A DNA stretch of 64,000 bases from Tubiluchus corallicola (Eukaryota > Priapulida > Priapulimorpha > Priapulimorphida > Tubiluchidae), in assembly GCA_030141605.1 (NCBI GenBank), contig JAQGDQ010000471.1:62001-126000 (forward strand), given 5' to 3'. Positions 23,701 through 34,747 of this stretch are shown one piece after another. How positions within the stretch are numbered: position 1 is the first letter of the stretch; every line of letters begins with the position of its first letter. The position numbers and the translations under genes were made by a program. The notes under the pieces were generated by a model. The model did not search any database and was not told the DNA's origin. It saw only the letters and a list, made by a program, of their open reading frames with translations.

Positions 23701-26700
23701 TGGACAGTAACAGATGTAGAAAAATGCATGAATAATGCGGTAGGAAGTGCAAAACAAGTTATAATGATTATTCATCCAACAGGTAAATTATATTTTACCA
23801 CGTGAAATATGTTTATTATTAGTTCTCGTATTTCTGTGCCTCTCTGTCTCTTTGTCTGTCTGTCTTTTTCTCTATCTGTCTGTTTGTTTGCATGTCCCCG
23901 TATGCCTAGTTGATTTTTAGTCTCAGTCGTATCTGTCTGTCTCCTGTCTGTATGTCTGTGCATGCTATTTCTCGTAGACCGCTGATTTAATTCAAAAACA
24001 AGCTTGCACAGGACCTGGGGTCTGAGCTAACGGTGTGCAGTAAAACATTTGGGTGCCGTAGTGGTCACAGATGCTTACCAACAATGAAAAAAATTAGACA
24101 TTTAAAATTGGTACATTTCTCTCATCAATGTCTGTCTCCTCCAAAACTGCTGAGATTATGAAGACAACACTAGGACTATGGTACCTCAGATAATCACATC
24201 TAAAACATTTTAGTCGAATTTCGCAATTTAATAATATGATCGGCATTATGACGTCATCCTGGCGTCATTACTTCTATAATCAGCTAACCAGCTTTCTGTC
24301 TATCAAAATCGATTTGTTTGTCATCCTGTTTCTCTGTCTGTCTGCCCGTTTGTCTATCTGCCTGCCCGCCTATTTGCCTGTTTACCTGCTCACTCTGCCT
24401 TGATCCAATCGTCTGCCTGTTTTTGTTTGCTTGTAGATTGTGCGAGTTTATGATCTACGTACAAAATGTTTTCAATATTTTAGCAAATACAGTTTAACAT
24501 GAGCTTTTAGAAAGTATGAGTATCCTCCAAAATTAATGTTATTTAAGATTATTATATAAATCTTAACATGTAAAACCCAAGAAGGTACAGCAAATACAGT
24601 CTCTTGGTTAACTGATTTATTCGTTCTTTCGTTTGTTCATTCATTCATTTACGTGAACATGGTTTCATTTGTTCTTTAATTTGTTTGTTTGTTTACTTAG
24701 CTTTCTAGCAAGTTTCAAACACGCTTAGCAAATTATTACTATGTTTAGGTGCTACAGATAGCGCCACTGATCCTCGTATTATCAATAAGCTGTACCCGAA
24801 CAACCTCTACCTCGGTATATGGATACGATCTCCAGACTTTCAAAGAGCCTTTAATGAATTCAAGAAAACGTTCGGGAAAAGGGTGAGTAAACACTCAACA
24901 GTTTCTAATTTCGACATTGTAATGTTGCAAGTAATAACACGAGGCCGCCCCGGAAAACGTTCCCCAAATTAACTCTTAATCCTTCATCCTGGTAGAGGCA
25001 TTTATAACCAGAATCCGTCTCCAGGTAATTTGTCCCCCTGAGCAGAAGTATTTTAGCGTCCCCTCCCCAACAATCATTTATTTTTATTTATTTTTTTATT
25101 TATTTATTATTATTATCACATTCAGTACAATATAATGACATTAAGCACACAGTGACATCAAAATTATTACATCTACTGTATTAAATTGTTATGTTTCATA
25201 CACTATCGTTATCATAAAAGAATAATTGTACTGCAGTGGGCTAGAGAAGCAAAGGCTTGTATAAGCGCACTGTCATGTGAACCCGATAAAAAAAGAATGG
25301 ATGAGTGAACAAAAAAAAGAACTGGGAAAAGGTTAGATCACACAGGAAGGGTAGAAGGATGTGTTAGTCGAAAGATAATAGATTGCGCTATGTTGACATC
25401 AGCTCTAAAGATTTATCAGTGATGCCTTGTTTTGCATAATCTGTACCAAGATTGTGGTATGACTGCTGCAGTAGATGTGGGAAATTAGGAAGTGTTGTAC
25501 TTGTTAAGAATCATTGCTCTGTATTTCTTTTTAAATCAACCCCTTTTCCCAGAATCCCCACCACACTTCCAAACAAACCAACCCGCAGAACTTAAATTCC
25601 TAAATCTTGGATTTTCAAGTTTAGTTGATAATATGACAATAGCTTGGTTGTCCTATTAAGTATTATTATTGATAACACCATCATTACACTATTTCTCATC
25701 AAACTTTCTGGGGGAAAATAAACAGTATGTTACACCCGGGTTTTTCCTTTTCTAAAGAGCTACAAATTTCTCTCTGTCCCAAGAATAAGAATAGGGATAA
25801 GAATGGTTTTATTTTGCACTCTTGGTTAGTGACAGTACTACATCAGTATACAAGAATATTGGACTGCTCTCCGCTTTTAGTGGAGGCAGAACGGATGGCA
25901 CCGCGGCCTACACCGTGCGACATGTCTCAAAAACCAAAACCAAAATAATAAAATAAAAATGACGATTTATTGCCCAAAAAAAGAAATGTTCCAAATAGCT
26001 TACCGAATGGAGCAAAGCCTGAAGTGCAAACAGAGCTGAGATGAGATGAGACGACCACTGACCACTGACAAGGATCTACAGCAGACCTACCCTTTTTATA
26101 AGCTCAGGTGTGCACGTGACTAGTGGCTCCCACTAACACAAGGTCAGAATAAGAGTCTATGTGCTAGTTAAAGCCACGTTCACACGCACACCTGAGAAGT
26201 CTGCTGTATTCCCCTGCCAGTATTACACTATCTCATCACAGCCCTGCAGTACACTTCAGGCTTTGCTCCATTCGGTAAGCTATTTGGAAAATTTCTTTTT
26301 TTGGGCAATAAATCGTCATTTTTATTTTATTATTTTGGTTTTGGTTTTTGAGACATGTCGCACGGTGTAGGCCGCGGTGCCATCCGTTCTGCCTCCACTA
26401 AAAGCGGAGAGCAGTCCACTGGTGTCAGAACAAGTGGGATGTTACCCTCATCTGGGCATTCCGATTATTGTACTGTGGTTGATGTTGACTTAGAACGGTT
26501 ACAACACCGTCAGCTTGCCGATTTTCTATTAGAACAGAGTGTGTATTCTTCTAATGGTCAAGAATTAAGGGGCACTGCCTTAGATTCTACGGAACATTGC
26601 TATAGTTTTGATGTTAGTTGTACTAATAATGAGGATGTATTGTCGATCTGTGCTTGTAATACAACTAATCCGTTTGTTACTTGCCCTGTGCATAGCCTTT

Positions 26701-28270
26701 GTACTGAAAAGCATGCAGCGAAGCCACCTGAAATTTCAAGAAGGCAAAGCCAAGGTCAGCTACCTTTGCTACCTGCTACTTCACAACATCCCACTTCTGT
26801 GATTCCCGTGATTCATAATTTAACTAAATAATAAAAAATAAATCTTCTTCTTCTTCTTCCCAGCTTTTCCCTATTCGGAGTCGCCGTTGTGAATGAGTCT
26901 TCTCCACGCATTCCTGTTGTTGACCATCTCTTCATTTATGTCTTCAATTCCCACAAGATCTTCACAGACTCTTCTTTTCAGGTGTCCATACCATCGCAAT
27001 CTTGCGAGGCTTTCACTACTTTTACTGTTCCTCTGATATTATTATTTCTAATTTTATCTCTTCTTGTTATTCCCACCATTCATCTCAACATCCTCATCTC
27101 CACCACACCCATTTTCTTCTCTTCGGTCTTCTTTAGTCCATAGATTAGAGCGGGTCTGACCACTTCTTTGTGGACTTTCCCTTTAAGTCTCACCGACTCA
27201 TTCATAGAAGGTTTTGGGGCAGTTTTTACAGGCGGATGCCCTTGCTGACCCTAACCCTCCCTATTTATCCGGGCTTGGGACCGGTACTGAGTTGGACTGG
27301 CTTCCCCCCCCCCCAGTGGCTAGGTTAAATAATAAAAAAAATAATAATAAAAATAAATAAAGTAAACTAAAACACATAAGAAACATTGAAATGAAATGCA
27401 AACTAAGTTGACGAGAATAAACTGCAACTCACTTAATCACAACTCATTTAACAACAGAACAATACAAACGAAGACAAATAAAAAGAAATTGAAGGTGTTC
27501 ATGGCCGAGAAAACAATGCCCGCGAGTCTACGAGAGCAGGTTACGCGCTTGTTAGATTGGCCCAGAAAAACTAAACTCTGATTGAACGATGCAAGGTCAC
27601 ATTTGATACTGCATTCTCATGGAGCCTGTGGTTTGGATTTGCATTCCAAAACGTTTTAATTCCGCGACCCGCCACACAATATATACATAAATATAAGCAT
27701 TTGCATATTATACATCCCTACATGAATAGAGCTATATGAATAGCCAACATTTCCAACAAGCTGTTTTTCCTACGCGATGTTCTGGCTATGTATAAAAAAC
27801 GACTATTTTAGGTTTTCACCGTTTTCAGAGGACCATTGTGTAAAACAAACGTCCTGCCGGCACGCGTAGAGGTCTTGGAGGGGGAGGGGAAAGAGGAATT
27901 TATAGTTATTTGGAAAGAAATGATACGAAGCCACACAGTGATGTGAGTCTCTTAAAAATGCCTCTATCAGGAATCTATGTGAACAAGTTAGTTTGGGGGA
28001 TGTTTTTTTGGCCAATCAAACAATCAAACATCTGGACAATCCTTCATGTGTGTTTGAGTTTAAATCTTTTTTCCTGGTTCTTCTATAAGAAGTCGCAATT
28101 TAAAAACTCCCAAGGCAAAAATAATTTGATAATTTTTTGCATTTTAGGTCGACATGGTAGAGCAAGACGGGTTTGCTGATGAGCTAAAACAGTTGCTAAA
28201 TGCTAAAGGTGTCACATTCCCCTCTGGTTTAATTGATGAAATTGCTAAGCAGGTTCGGCGCAACGCATAA
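19816..28270 (+). CDS. Four-exon gene for an unrecognised 146-residue protein
   Basis: Coding exons: 19816-19833, 23617-23782, 24749-24882, 28148-28270. Phases agree at each junction (0, 1, 0) with donors GTG|gtgagc, ACAG|gtaaat, AGG|gtgagt and acceptors TTTGTAG, TATGTTTAG, GCATTTTAG. The sum is 441 nt: 146 residues and TAA. The start ATGGCTTCC lies 25 bp after a possible 5' UTR acceptor. The product has no signal peptide or membrane segment. It alternates strand-like and helix-like stretches (QVIMIIHPTGATDSATD; NLYLGIWIRSPDFQRAFNEF; ADELKQLLNAKGVTFPSGLI), suggesting one small alpha/beta cytosolic domain. I recognise no family and assign no function. It sits on the same strand as the NACHT gene, 3.7 kb downstream. 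Confidence 0.65.
20781..21263. mobile_element. Non-autonomous hAT element (483 bp)
   Basis: Terminal inverted repeats CAGGGGTGTGCAAATT (20781) and AATTTGCACACACCCTG (ending 21263) are of the CAGGGGTGT type common in hAT elements. They are flanked by an exact 8-bp target-site duplication TATTAAGG at 20773-20780 and 21264-21271. There is no transposase. It lies within the first intron of the 146-residue protein gene. Confidence 0.9.
21305..21830 (+). mobile_element. Two LTR-like terminal repeats in direct tandem
   Basis: The part 21501-21830 matches the reverse complement of 16578-16893. The part 21305-21500 is a more diverged relative: TGTATAAAATCGGTC, then TAATAAAGGTATCG, then TGTTGTTTCTTGGATAG. 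Each has a TATA-like box followed by an AATAAA-type signal. They probably are retroelement termini left by deletion or nested insertion. Confidence 0.5.
21900..23616. other. Intron DNA with a TTG/TGC triplet tract (22078-22222)
   Basis: Contains a (TTG)n/(TGC)n tract of about 145 bp and a short CCATT-rich patch near 22660-22740. No exon supported. Confidence 0.6.
23820..24430. repeat. Degenerate CTGT-rich intronic tract
   Basis: Two patches (about 23820-23965 and 24290-24425) of degenerate TCTGTCTGTCTG in the second intron of the 146-residue protein gene. Open frames here are low-complexity artefacts. Confidence 0.7.
25733..25860. repeat. Dispersed repeat also present at 37.2 kb
   Basis: About 128 bp (CCTTTTCTAAAGAGCTACAA to ACATCAGTATACAAGAATAT) recurs in the same orientation at about 37237-37352 with small indels. 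Here it abuts the left arm of the palindrome and is probably part of the same element family. Confidence 0.75.
25861..26417. mobile_element. Long palindrome of retroelement-like promoter termini
   Basis: Left arm from GGACTGCTCTCCGCTTTTAG (25861) is matched in reverse complement by the right arm ending at 26417; shared blocks include CGAATGGAGCAAAGCCTGAA and the CTCAGGTGTGC segment. Arms are roughly 270 bp with a short centre. Each contains an AATAAA-type signal and then an ATGTCGCACGGTGTAGG start, so two copies of an element terminus sit head to head. It lies in the third intron of the 146-residue protein gene. Confidence 0.7.
26355..26831 (+). CDS. Retroelement-associated ORF, unknown product (158 residues)
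   Basis: ATG at 26355 lies in the right arm of the palindrome; the frame runs to TAA 26829-26831. The protein starts MSHGVGRGAIRSASTKSGEQ and later has a Cys-containing stretch (CACNTTNPFVTCPVHSLCTE) and a Gln/Pro/Thr-rich end. The left arm carries the same start codon and about 20 codons on the opposite strand before diverging, which ties the ORF to the repeat rather than to a host gene. It resembles the N-terminal part of a retroelement protein in composition only; I recognise no domain. Confidence 0.35.
   Translation: MSHGVGRGAIRSASTKSGEQSTGVRTSGMLPSSGHSDYCTVVDVDLERLQHRQLADFLLEQSVYSSNGQELRGTALDSTEHCYSFDVSCTNNEDVLSICACNTTNPFVTCPVHSLCTEKHAAKPPEISRRQSQGQLPLLPATSQHPTSVIPVIHNLTK
26871..27012 (-). 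pseudogene. C-terminal fragment of an RTE-type non-LTR retrotransposon protein
   Basis: On the minus strand the frame reads RLRWYGHLKRRVCEDL and then NNRNAWRRLIHNGDSE before TAG at 26871. The RWYGHvkRR...NRNAWRRLi signature is the usual end of RTE-like reverse transcriptase ORFs. A GAA-repeat tail follows at about 26842-26860. Upstream coding sequence is missing or unreadable. The interval 27205-27320, with CCTATTTATCCGGGCTTGGG, looks like another dispersed retroelement end. Confidence 0.6.
27321..28147. other. Intron 3 remainder, nothing seen
   Basis: AT-rich start (AATAATAAAAATAAATAAA) then unique sequence without supported features up to the acceptor at 28147. Confidence 0.4.
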
Positions 28271-29484
28271 AGGGAAGAGTCAAAGTAGCCTACTGACAAT
28301 GAGCGTCCACGAATGAGGAGGACAGACCAGACAAGTTTAGCACAAGAATTTTTAATACTTATTAGGTACTAATAGTATCATGCCAAAATTAAGCACTGAC
28401 AGTTTGCAGCTGTAGAGATAAACCTTGTACTATCCATTGTTTCAGCGCATAAATTGATCCATTATAAGGGAGTTATAGACTTGTCTTGGAATAAACTGTA
28501 AACACACATCAGTAGCAATAAATATTTAACAAATCATGAGAATATCAAAAAATATCAACCAGTTACCTTACGCACGAGTAAAGAATTAAAAGACAAATTA
28601 CAGGCAACCAGCTAATATTAAATTAGGCAATAAAACAAAATTGTTCATTTGCATAGAACAAACACGTACAGGTATCAATGTATTATCACAAAAAATGATA
28701 CTATAGACTGTTAGCTCCACTATTATTTTTGTGTCACAGCAGTTTATTTCCTTATAATGTAGTAATTTAAACTATGAAAAGTTGGATATTGTGTGGTTTA
28801 TCTCCACAAATGTTGTCAGTGTTTACTTTTGCCCTGGTACTAATAGTACTTGCAAAGTTTCGCTTCCCTCCTGCAAAATTTATTATCTATTACTAGTGTA
28901 AGCAATGGTGTTTGTATTAGCAGTGTAGCGCCTTTACTATTAAGTGGCAACAAATGATAGACCCGCTTGGCTTATCACAAGTACACATAAGCGTGCACTT
29001 TTATATTTTTCTGTAACTCTTCTGGGTGTATTTATAAAGCTTTCCTAATTTTTATCACTTTTTGTGCCTGGCAATTAAAAGCAAACAAAGTTTTTGAACA
29101 AATGAGTCGTGACACGGGTAGTTTTTTTTAAATCTTCTGGGGATCGTAGCCACATTGGCTAATAAAAAACGGCCGACAGAGGTGCAAATGGTATAATCTG
29201 ACGAAAACAGGCGTCAAATGTTGTATAACTTCCATTCCTTCAAGATCTTCAAAGTTGCAATTATTACGTATGTTGCTTGAATATATTTGTGGAGAGATTT
29301 TCCTAATTTGATATAATGCTTGATTTTTATTACCCAATGTCTATTTATAATCGGAGAGCTTTTGTTTTAGCTTAATTACGATAATTACTATAATTGATGT
29401 TTAGTACTATTTGTGCGTATGTACTATTTTCTTGTCTGCAAATCATAAGTTTGGGTTATCACGTAAAAGGGTTAAATGTATTTT
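28271..29484. other. 3' flank of the 146-residue protein gene; no gene seen
   Basis: AATAAA-type signals occur at about 28489 and 28519, within 250 bp of the stop. Otherwise featureless up to the start of the segmental duplication. Confidence 0.4.
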
Positions 29485-29937
29485 AATAGCCGTTAGACAA
29501 TATTTAGTCCTACCAAAGGCTTAATTTTTATAAAGAAGTTTGTCAGTTTCTACATGCTTTTTTAAATACTTGTAATTACATAACTTCTTGTCATTAATAT
29601 GTGATGCATTTGATTTGGAAATAAATTGACGTGCAAATTATTAGAAAAAGCAAACACGCCGCTGATGAAGGCTTTCTGGCTTATTATACAACTTGGTTGA
29701 AGACTGCACTGCAATGCAAGTTAAGGTGGAATCATTATAATTTAGTGGAAGATGTGAGTGTGATGTGCAGTTTCATGATGAAGATTAGCTTGGTGATACT
29801 TGTCTAACTCCCAGTGCCTCATTGTACAAGAAGCGACAAGATTCAGTAGTACTTTATTGCAATCAACACTAAATTTATTGAGGGAATGAACACATAATTA
29901 CTGAATTTTGGAAACCAACATACCAAGCTTGTTCAGA

Positions 29938-30102
29938 AGCAAGAAATTGTAAAAAAGCTCGGACAGAGCCTGGATTTAAACTAGAAATTTTTCACTAACA
30001 AGTTCAACTTGTTATTAAGTCATTCTTTATCAGAAACAACAGCTTGCTGGTTCAAATCTAGTACCAGTTTTTCTCTTTTTACATTTCCTTTTCTAACGTT
30101 TG
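29938..30102. repeat. Fold-back element with tRNA-like motifs (copy A)
   Basis: The left end GAAGCAAGAAATTGTAAAAA...GGATTTAAACTAG is inverted at the right as CTGGTTCAAATCTAGTACC...TTTTTACATTTCC. The right arm has a B-box-like GGTTCAAATC. It is related to the elements at 2.3 and 55.8 kb. In copy B the same element starts directly after the LINE insertion. Confidence 0.5.
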
Positions 30103-30103
30103 C

Positions 30104-30337
30104 ATGCAAAAAATCAACAATTGCGTGGACAATTCCACCACTGTGCAGTGTAGGAATTATGAAGAAATTTGTAATGATGGAACTATATATAAAGTATTTT
30201 ACTTTAATGTATACCCTGCATTATTATTTGCCCAATATTTCTTTAAAACAGTAATAGTTTTAGCTGCTCTGTGTAACAGTTATTGTACCAGGCATTTATC
30301 TATTTATCAGTTAAAAATAGTGGTAATGATACTCTAG
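30104..30337 (+). other. Small Cys-containing frame conserved in both duplicates
   Basis: The reading MQKINNCVDNSTTVQC then EEICNDG continues into a hydrophobic stretch. Copy B (40105 onward) has the same peptide with one Val to Ala change over about 50 residues and then a 2-bp loss. Four closely spaced Cys and a hydrophobic end might be part of a secreted or membrane exon, but there is no splice or homology support. Confidence 0.2.
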
Positions 30338-30587
30338 TTACTTCGTTTCATAAACAGTAGGAGTATGTGATTTATTTACCAAAAATCAAACAAACCACTC
30401 TCTACAACCTTGGTTTTCTTCTTCTCCAGAAAACACAATCAATACCTTCCTTCAGAGAATAATACCCACTTCATTGAACAAACATAATGGTCACTGTTGA
30501 ACAGACAAGATTAACAAAACTTGGGGAACGCTTGCTTCAAACAAACGAGATCACTTTGAACGAAGCCGCTCGTTTATGGAATCCATC

Positions 30588-30839
30588 ATGGAATTGGTTC
30601 AACTTTCAACATTCTTTGTTGCCTTGTTTTCGTTGCTTCTCAGTCATGTGATGACGCAAATTATGCATATGATTCAGATACAGATATATGTTACAAACTC
30701 TACACGGACGATACGAAAACTTTGGACAGATCAGATACAAAATGTAAGAATGATAATGCAAAGTATGTGAAGATTGTACCTCAGAAAGTATTGGACGCAT
30801 TAAGGACGTTTGATGTATTTCCAGCAGTAGCAGATACAG
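30588..30839 (+). pseudogene. Broken first exon of a C-type-lectin-like gene (copy A)
   Basis: Homologous to exon 1 at 57176: both start CATCATGGAA and share the upstream GGTCACTGTTGAA. The ATG at 30588 opens a signal-peptide-like frame, but the rest of the exon (VASQSCDDANYAYDSDTDIC then YKLYTDDTKTLDR and an Ala-Lys-Tyr-Val-Lys-Ile segment) lies in another frame, so an indel follows the start codon. The donor ACAG|gtaaat at 30840 is phase 1, like the intact gene. The TATA box seen at 57101 is absent here and no second exon was found. The same frameshift is in copy B, so the loss predates the duplication. Confidence 0.6.
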
Positions 30840-31090
30840 GTAAATAATCATTATAATTTACTGTTACGTATTTTTGTTGTGATTACTTTATTTTATTTTT
30901 AAATGTATTTACATCTACGAACAGAAGTCAAGAGATTTATATGTCCACTAAAACATCGTAAACTGTATCAACAATGTATAGAGAATAAAATTGCAGCTAA
31001 AAGTACAGAGAAGATGGTACATGATTAGTTTAATATAAACACACAAATTTGTGCAAATAACTCAAAAGTGCAAGTAAGAGAAAGTGCAAG

Positions 31091-31628
31091 TAAGTAAACT
31101 TGATTACCTAACGAGAATATGACGGCTGATCCACTTCCCTGTGAATATAGAGAATTTGTTGGCGCTGACTGCACTCATCAATAATGCTCTACATTCACAA
31201 TTTGGCACAACGGGTCCATCAGTGGAACTTGGCAAACGCCAACCAGCGCCTGGTCATGTCTCCTCGCGACGAGGCCAACTTCCAGGCATCTAGCGAATGT
31301 GGCTATTGTAAAAAAATTACTCGACGATAAGTTATGCGACCATTGTCACCTGTCCGACAAATTTCGATGCAATTAAACGTTTTTACTTCAATTTTCTCAT
31401 TAGACAAGGGACTTGCAAGAAAGTAAAAAAAAAAACTTACGCGAAGGACAAATGAGAGTTGAAACTTTCTCATAATTAATTTTATACGCCTTTATTTTAA
31501 AAAATTCCCACGATTGTGGTGGTTGCCGTTGCTGATCGATTATAATTGATTAAATCAGGTTTTAATTCTTTAATCTGAAATTATATGTGTATTCATAAAT
31601 GTAAGTTAGGATTCAGGGTGTTCTAAAT
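31091..31628. other. No gene seen
   Basis: Unique sequence between duplicated blocks, then the start of the block shared with 46876. Confidence 0.4.
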
Positions 31629-31858
31629 TTAATAAGAACAATATAAATATATATGTATATGCCGTATCGTAATACCGGGAACCTTTCTTACCATATTTTC
31701 AATTACAGCATTCACGATTTCACACAAACTATGATGATCAAGCCAGTCGAACCTAGTTTGTTGATGTTTTTTATGTATTACATATGAGTTATCTGTTAAA
31801 TGTATTAACATTTGAAGCCTGTCGTAACAACATCGTAAATTTTGAAGCAGATGAGGTG
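31629..31858 (-). other. Conserved minus-strand frame, possible exon fragment (copy A)
   Basis: The minus strand is open as HLLQNLRCCYDRLQMLIHL then TRFDWLDHHSLCEIVNAVIE and NMVRKVPG, ending near a possible donor CCCG|gtatta. Copy B (47125-47307) keeps the frame with about 10 changes in 60 residues. The hydrophilic helical composition and preserved frame are compatible with a real exon or an old transposon fragment. I do not recognise it. Confidence 0.3.
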
Positions 31859-33440
31859 AAATTATATCTTCTATTCATTTATTTGAGTAAAATCATCACA
31901 AAACCATTAGTCTTGCATTTATAGTTTATCTAGGTCATTTTTAAAAGTTTTTTTAAAACTCCTGGAAACAAATATTTGTATGAAGCAAAATGATAACAGC
32001 AGTCTACAATAATGTTATTATCGAAAATATGGCTTGTAGTTGTTTTCTACAACGATACTAGAAAATTTCCTGTACGCGCATTTAAGTGAAAATGAGGTGA
32101 GAATGGCTCCCAGTCAGATAATTAAGCTTGTACGCGCACGTGCTGTTAAAATATACAGTAGGGTTGATGAAACTGTCTGACTGTCAAAAGTTTACATTAC
32201 ATGGAAAATAGAAAGCATCAAGTTCTACAGAATCTTTAATAGGTGATACATGTCTGTTTGTCTGTAAGAAACATGTAAATATTTTGTTTAAAAATTTAAA
32301 CTAGCGTTGGTTCTGAAGAAGTGAAAATGATAAATAATTTGTTAGTGAAATGCATGACATGATGTAAATTTGTATTGCATTTTTTTATACAAGGGAACAG
32401 TAAAATAGTGAAATTCTAATGGTCAGTACGACATCATATATGTAGCACAATGGGGACGTGCAGGTTCGAATTCGGGCACAACTTAAAAGAAAAAAAACAT
32501 TGATGAACACGATAATGAAAAACTTATTGCTTTATTTTGTAGAACGTGATAAACATTTTTTAGCATAAATGAAGCACAAACCTATAACTCATCTAACGAA
32601 AGTGCGTACATAATGATCATCTTTTATTACTAGTTCTTCTATTTGTGATTTTTTAATTAAACAAGTCAGCAAAACTTTCGCATGTGATAGGGAGCTCTGA
32701 TGGTGATGTTTCATCAATGCGTGAGACAGACTTTTCACATTGATACGAGTACATTAAGTGCATAAGCTGGGTAGGAAATTAATCGTATACTTTCAACTAA
32801 GTTTTTGTCGCCTGCAACAAACGGCTATCGATTAAACACCATTTGATGTAGCCGACAAAAACTATCGAAAACCGAGTGACCTGTGCAAGTTCCTAGCTTC
32901 CGTTGAAATCAATTAGACTGCAGTATTATGCAGCACACCTCATCACACGTGGGAAAATTTACGAGTGCCAACATGATAGTAAACAGATATTTACCCTGTG
33001 CTGCACATCTACCTAAATAAAAGTCACGTGACACCGTCACGTGTTATTAACGGAATGCAACCCGACAGTAGCGAAATTTATGTATGCGATGATAACAGGA
33101 ATCTGCTCTGGTAAACAAATAACGAATTAGGAATACAAAATTACCGATAGAGCTAGAGCATTAACAGCACATTTCATAAATATCAATGATTAAGTTTCTA
33201 AACCCACTTAGAGAAAACTTTCATTACAACAAGTTAGAGATAGTAAATTAGAGATGGATTTAAAGTTAAAGCAACTGCGCATGTACAAACCTACAACACA
33301 TCTCATTTCACAAGTTAGGGTTAGACCAAACGCGCATGTGCCAACCTACACCTCATTTCGCAACAAGATATGGATAGAGCAACCATGCATGCGCCAAGAA
33401 CCTACAACACTTCTACCACATTTAACACATGCAAACCAAT
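31859..33440. other. Duplicated non-coding DNA with an A-specific insert (32090-32850)
   Basis: Copy B joins the two flanks of 32090-32850 directly, so this 760 bp was inserted in A or deleted from B. It has no terminal repeats that I can see; a B-box-like GGTTCGAATTC is at about 32463. No gene seen. Confidence 0.5.
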
Positions 33441-33446
33441 CAAGAC

Positions 33447-33505
33447 GGTATAGTCTAGGGGTTAAGGGGGAGGACTCACAGGCAATGGAATGATGTTTCA
33501 AATCT
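33447..33505 (+). repeat. tRNA-derived SINE-like promoter fragment
   Basis: TATAGTCTAGGGGTTAAGGG resembles a tRNA A box region, and GTTTCAAATCTGA about 45 bp later resembles a B box. The cloverleaf does not fold convincingly by eye, so this is more likely a SINE remnant than a tRNA gene. Absent from copy B. Confidence 0.35.
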
Positions 33506-33529
33506 GACTTAGATAGTGTTAGAGATGGA

Positions 33530-33775
33530 ATTATTTACTGGGGGGTTGTACATTATTTGGAGGGTGTTAGGATTTGCAGCTAGGGTTTGGGCATTATTTG
33601 GAGGGGTGAGGTGCAGCTAGCGGCAAGGGTTAGGGTTTTCCGTTACTTGGATGATTCCATTATTTGAAGGGTTGAGGTGCAGCTAGGCTTGAACATTATT
33701 TGGGTAGTCCCATTATTTGAAGGGTGTTAGGAATGGAGCTGCCCTCGGATAATTACATTATTTGAAAGGAGGTAA
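33530..33775. repeat. Degenerate minisatellite with CATTATTTG core
   Basis: The motif CATTATTTGGAGGGTG/CATTATTTGAAGGGTT recurs about six times at irregular spacing with GCAGCTAGG linkers. Only in duplicate A. Confidence 0.6.
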
Positions 33776-33948
33776 AAAAAAGAGGGGAGTCGGGCAACCC
33801 CAGAGGTTAAAGGTCAAAATAATGCAGTGTTCATACAATGTCTCTACTCTCCAACTTTTTCTAAATCAAAAGTACTGAAATATTTTGCACTTCTGGTGGC
33901 TTACAGTGTAGAGAATACCAAAGGATAAACGAAAATCAAACAGCTTCC

Positions 33949-33951
<3 letters not shown>

Positions 33952-33991
<40 letters not shown>

Positions 33992-34057
33992 GCGTGCGTG
34001 CGTGCATGCGTGTGTGTGTGTAGGGATAGGGAATATATATATATATAGGGATATATA

Positions 34058-34092
<35 letters not shown>

Positions 34093-34131
34093 TATATATG
34101 TATATATATATGTATATATATGTATTATATA

Positions 34132-34185
<54 letters not shown>

Positions 34186-34190
34186 ATAAA
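33952..34190. repeat. GT/AT dinucleotide microsatellite
   Basis: (GT)n with GCGT interruptions, then a long (AT)n run. It occupies the site where copy B has the CA/ACGC tracts at 48.3-48.7 kb. Overlapping open frames are artefacts. Confidence 0.95.
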
Positions 34191-34747
34191 AGACGATGTA
34201 TATTGTAGCTTTGGTGCACTGTCCCAAAGTATAGAACGTTTATTACTAGAACGCAATTTAGTAGTCCAGTGAAAAGGGTGGAATCTTGTAACACTTCACT
34301 GGGGCAGGAATTGCAGGATGGCCGTAATGTATTAAAAACTTTTGTAAATCTGATAAAGGTATGAGTTTATTATTAAAACAATGTGTGATAACTGATGTTA
34401 AAAACATGAGATAATTTAGTATAGATTATAATGATATTATAATAATTTTAGAGTAAAACAGCTTGTTAAATAAGTATGTGCATAAGTAATACCTATAAAA
34501 ACTTATATAGAAACGATAAACTTAAGTGATTGAAAAAATTGTTAATTAAAGCTACATTCCTTAACTTTCAAATTTGAATGTATTATGTGTTCGCCATGAA
34601 TTCTATGTATGCAATAGCAAAATATTTATAACTACGTGGACAAATTTTGCCGCAAATAGAGGCTTGTATATGTGTAATCAATATGGTTTACATTTATATA
34701 TATGTAAAGAATTATAATAATAATAAAATAAATTTTGGCTTGAGTTT
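34191..34747. other. 3' flank of cadherin-like gene A
   Basis: AT-rich sequence closely matching 48706-49263. No separate gene. The AATAAA nearest the coding end overlaps the stop codon itself on the minus strand (GAAATAAAAA). Confidence 0.5.

Noticed and set aside
33447-33505. Functional tRNA gene
   Set aside because: A- and B-box-like motifs are present, but no acceptor stem or anticodon arm pairs well by eye.
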